A DNA stretch of 5,367 bases from an uncultured Methylophaga sp. (GTDB lineage: Bacteria; Pseudomonadota; Gammaproteobacteria; Nitrosococcales; Methylophagaceae): the NCBI GenBank assembly GCA_946885755.1, contig CAMPHB010000112.1, forward strand, positions 1 through 5,367, given 5' to 3'. A program made the position numbers and the translations under genes. Shown here one piece after another: positions 5,358-5,367 of the stretch. How positions within the stretch are numbered: position 1 is the first letter of the stretch; every line of letters begins with the position of its first letter. Under the pieces are notes generated by a model, which ran no database searches, had not been told where the DNA came from, and worked only from the letters and a program-made list of their open reading frames with translations.

Positions 5358-5367
5358 AGAATACATT

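Overview
The window suggests a Gammaproteobacterium of moderate GC content, roughly 50% by eye. The evidence is an RsmE, a PgeF/YfiH and a WaaF-type heptosyltransferase that align by eye with the E. coli proteins over nearly their full length, plus a DUF3301 protein, a family I associate with Gammaproteobacteria. WaaF means a Gram-negative cell with a heptose-containing LPS inner core. The genus cannot be named from the sequence. The gene order differs from E. coli, where pgeF follows rluD and rsmE lies near gshB.

Layout: two divergent gene sets flank a short intergenic region at about 1709-1801. On the minus strand, reading leftward, come rsmE (16S rRNA m3U1498 methyltransferase), a small one-TM DUF3301 protein overlapping it by 4 bp, and, 11 bp further on, a response regulator with an intact phospho-receiver domain and a Gln-rich helical tail. 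The response regulator is open at the left edge of the window.

On the plus strand come an inositol-monophosphatase-family phosphatase, pgeF (8 bp overlap), a 39 bp gap, a ZIP-family metal transporter with a His-rich cytosolic loop, waaF (1 bp overlap), and the start of a family 2 glycosyltransferase (8 bp overlap). The last frame hits a stop 11 bases before the window ends, where the sequence no longer looks like the family. No stretch over 300 bp lacks a gene. I see no tRNA, rRNA, CRISPR, insertion sequence or convincing terminator.

How the genes fit together: the plus-strand set leans towards the cell envelope, with peptidoglycan precursor fidelity (PgeF), LPS core assembly (WaaF and probably the GT2) and divalent-metal supply (ZIP). 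The minus-strand set joins ribosome modification to a signalling receiver. Close packing and overlaps suggest translational coupling in both directions.

Most of the window is ordinary housekeeping DNA, and I do not see a convincing new defence or mobile system. The points most worth a second look are an extended -10 promoter that places +1 on the phosphatase ATG (leaderless mRNA), an inverted repeat over the rsmE promoter, the response regulator with no recognisable output domain, a strong enrichment of the palindrome GCCGGC, and the broken right end.
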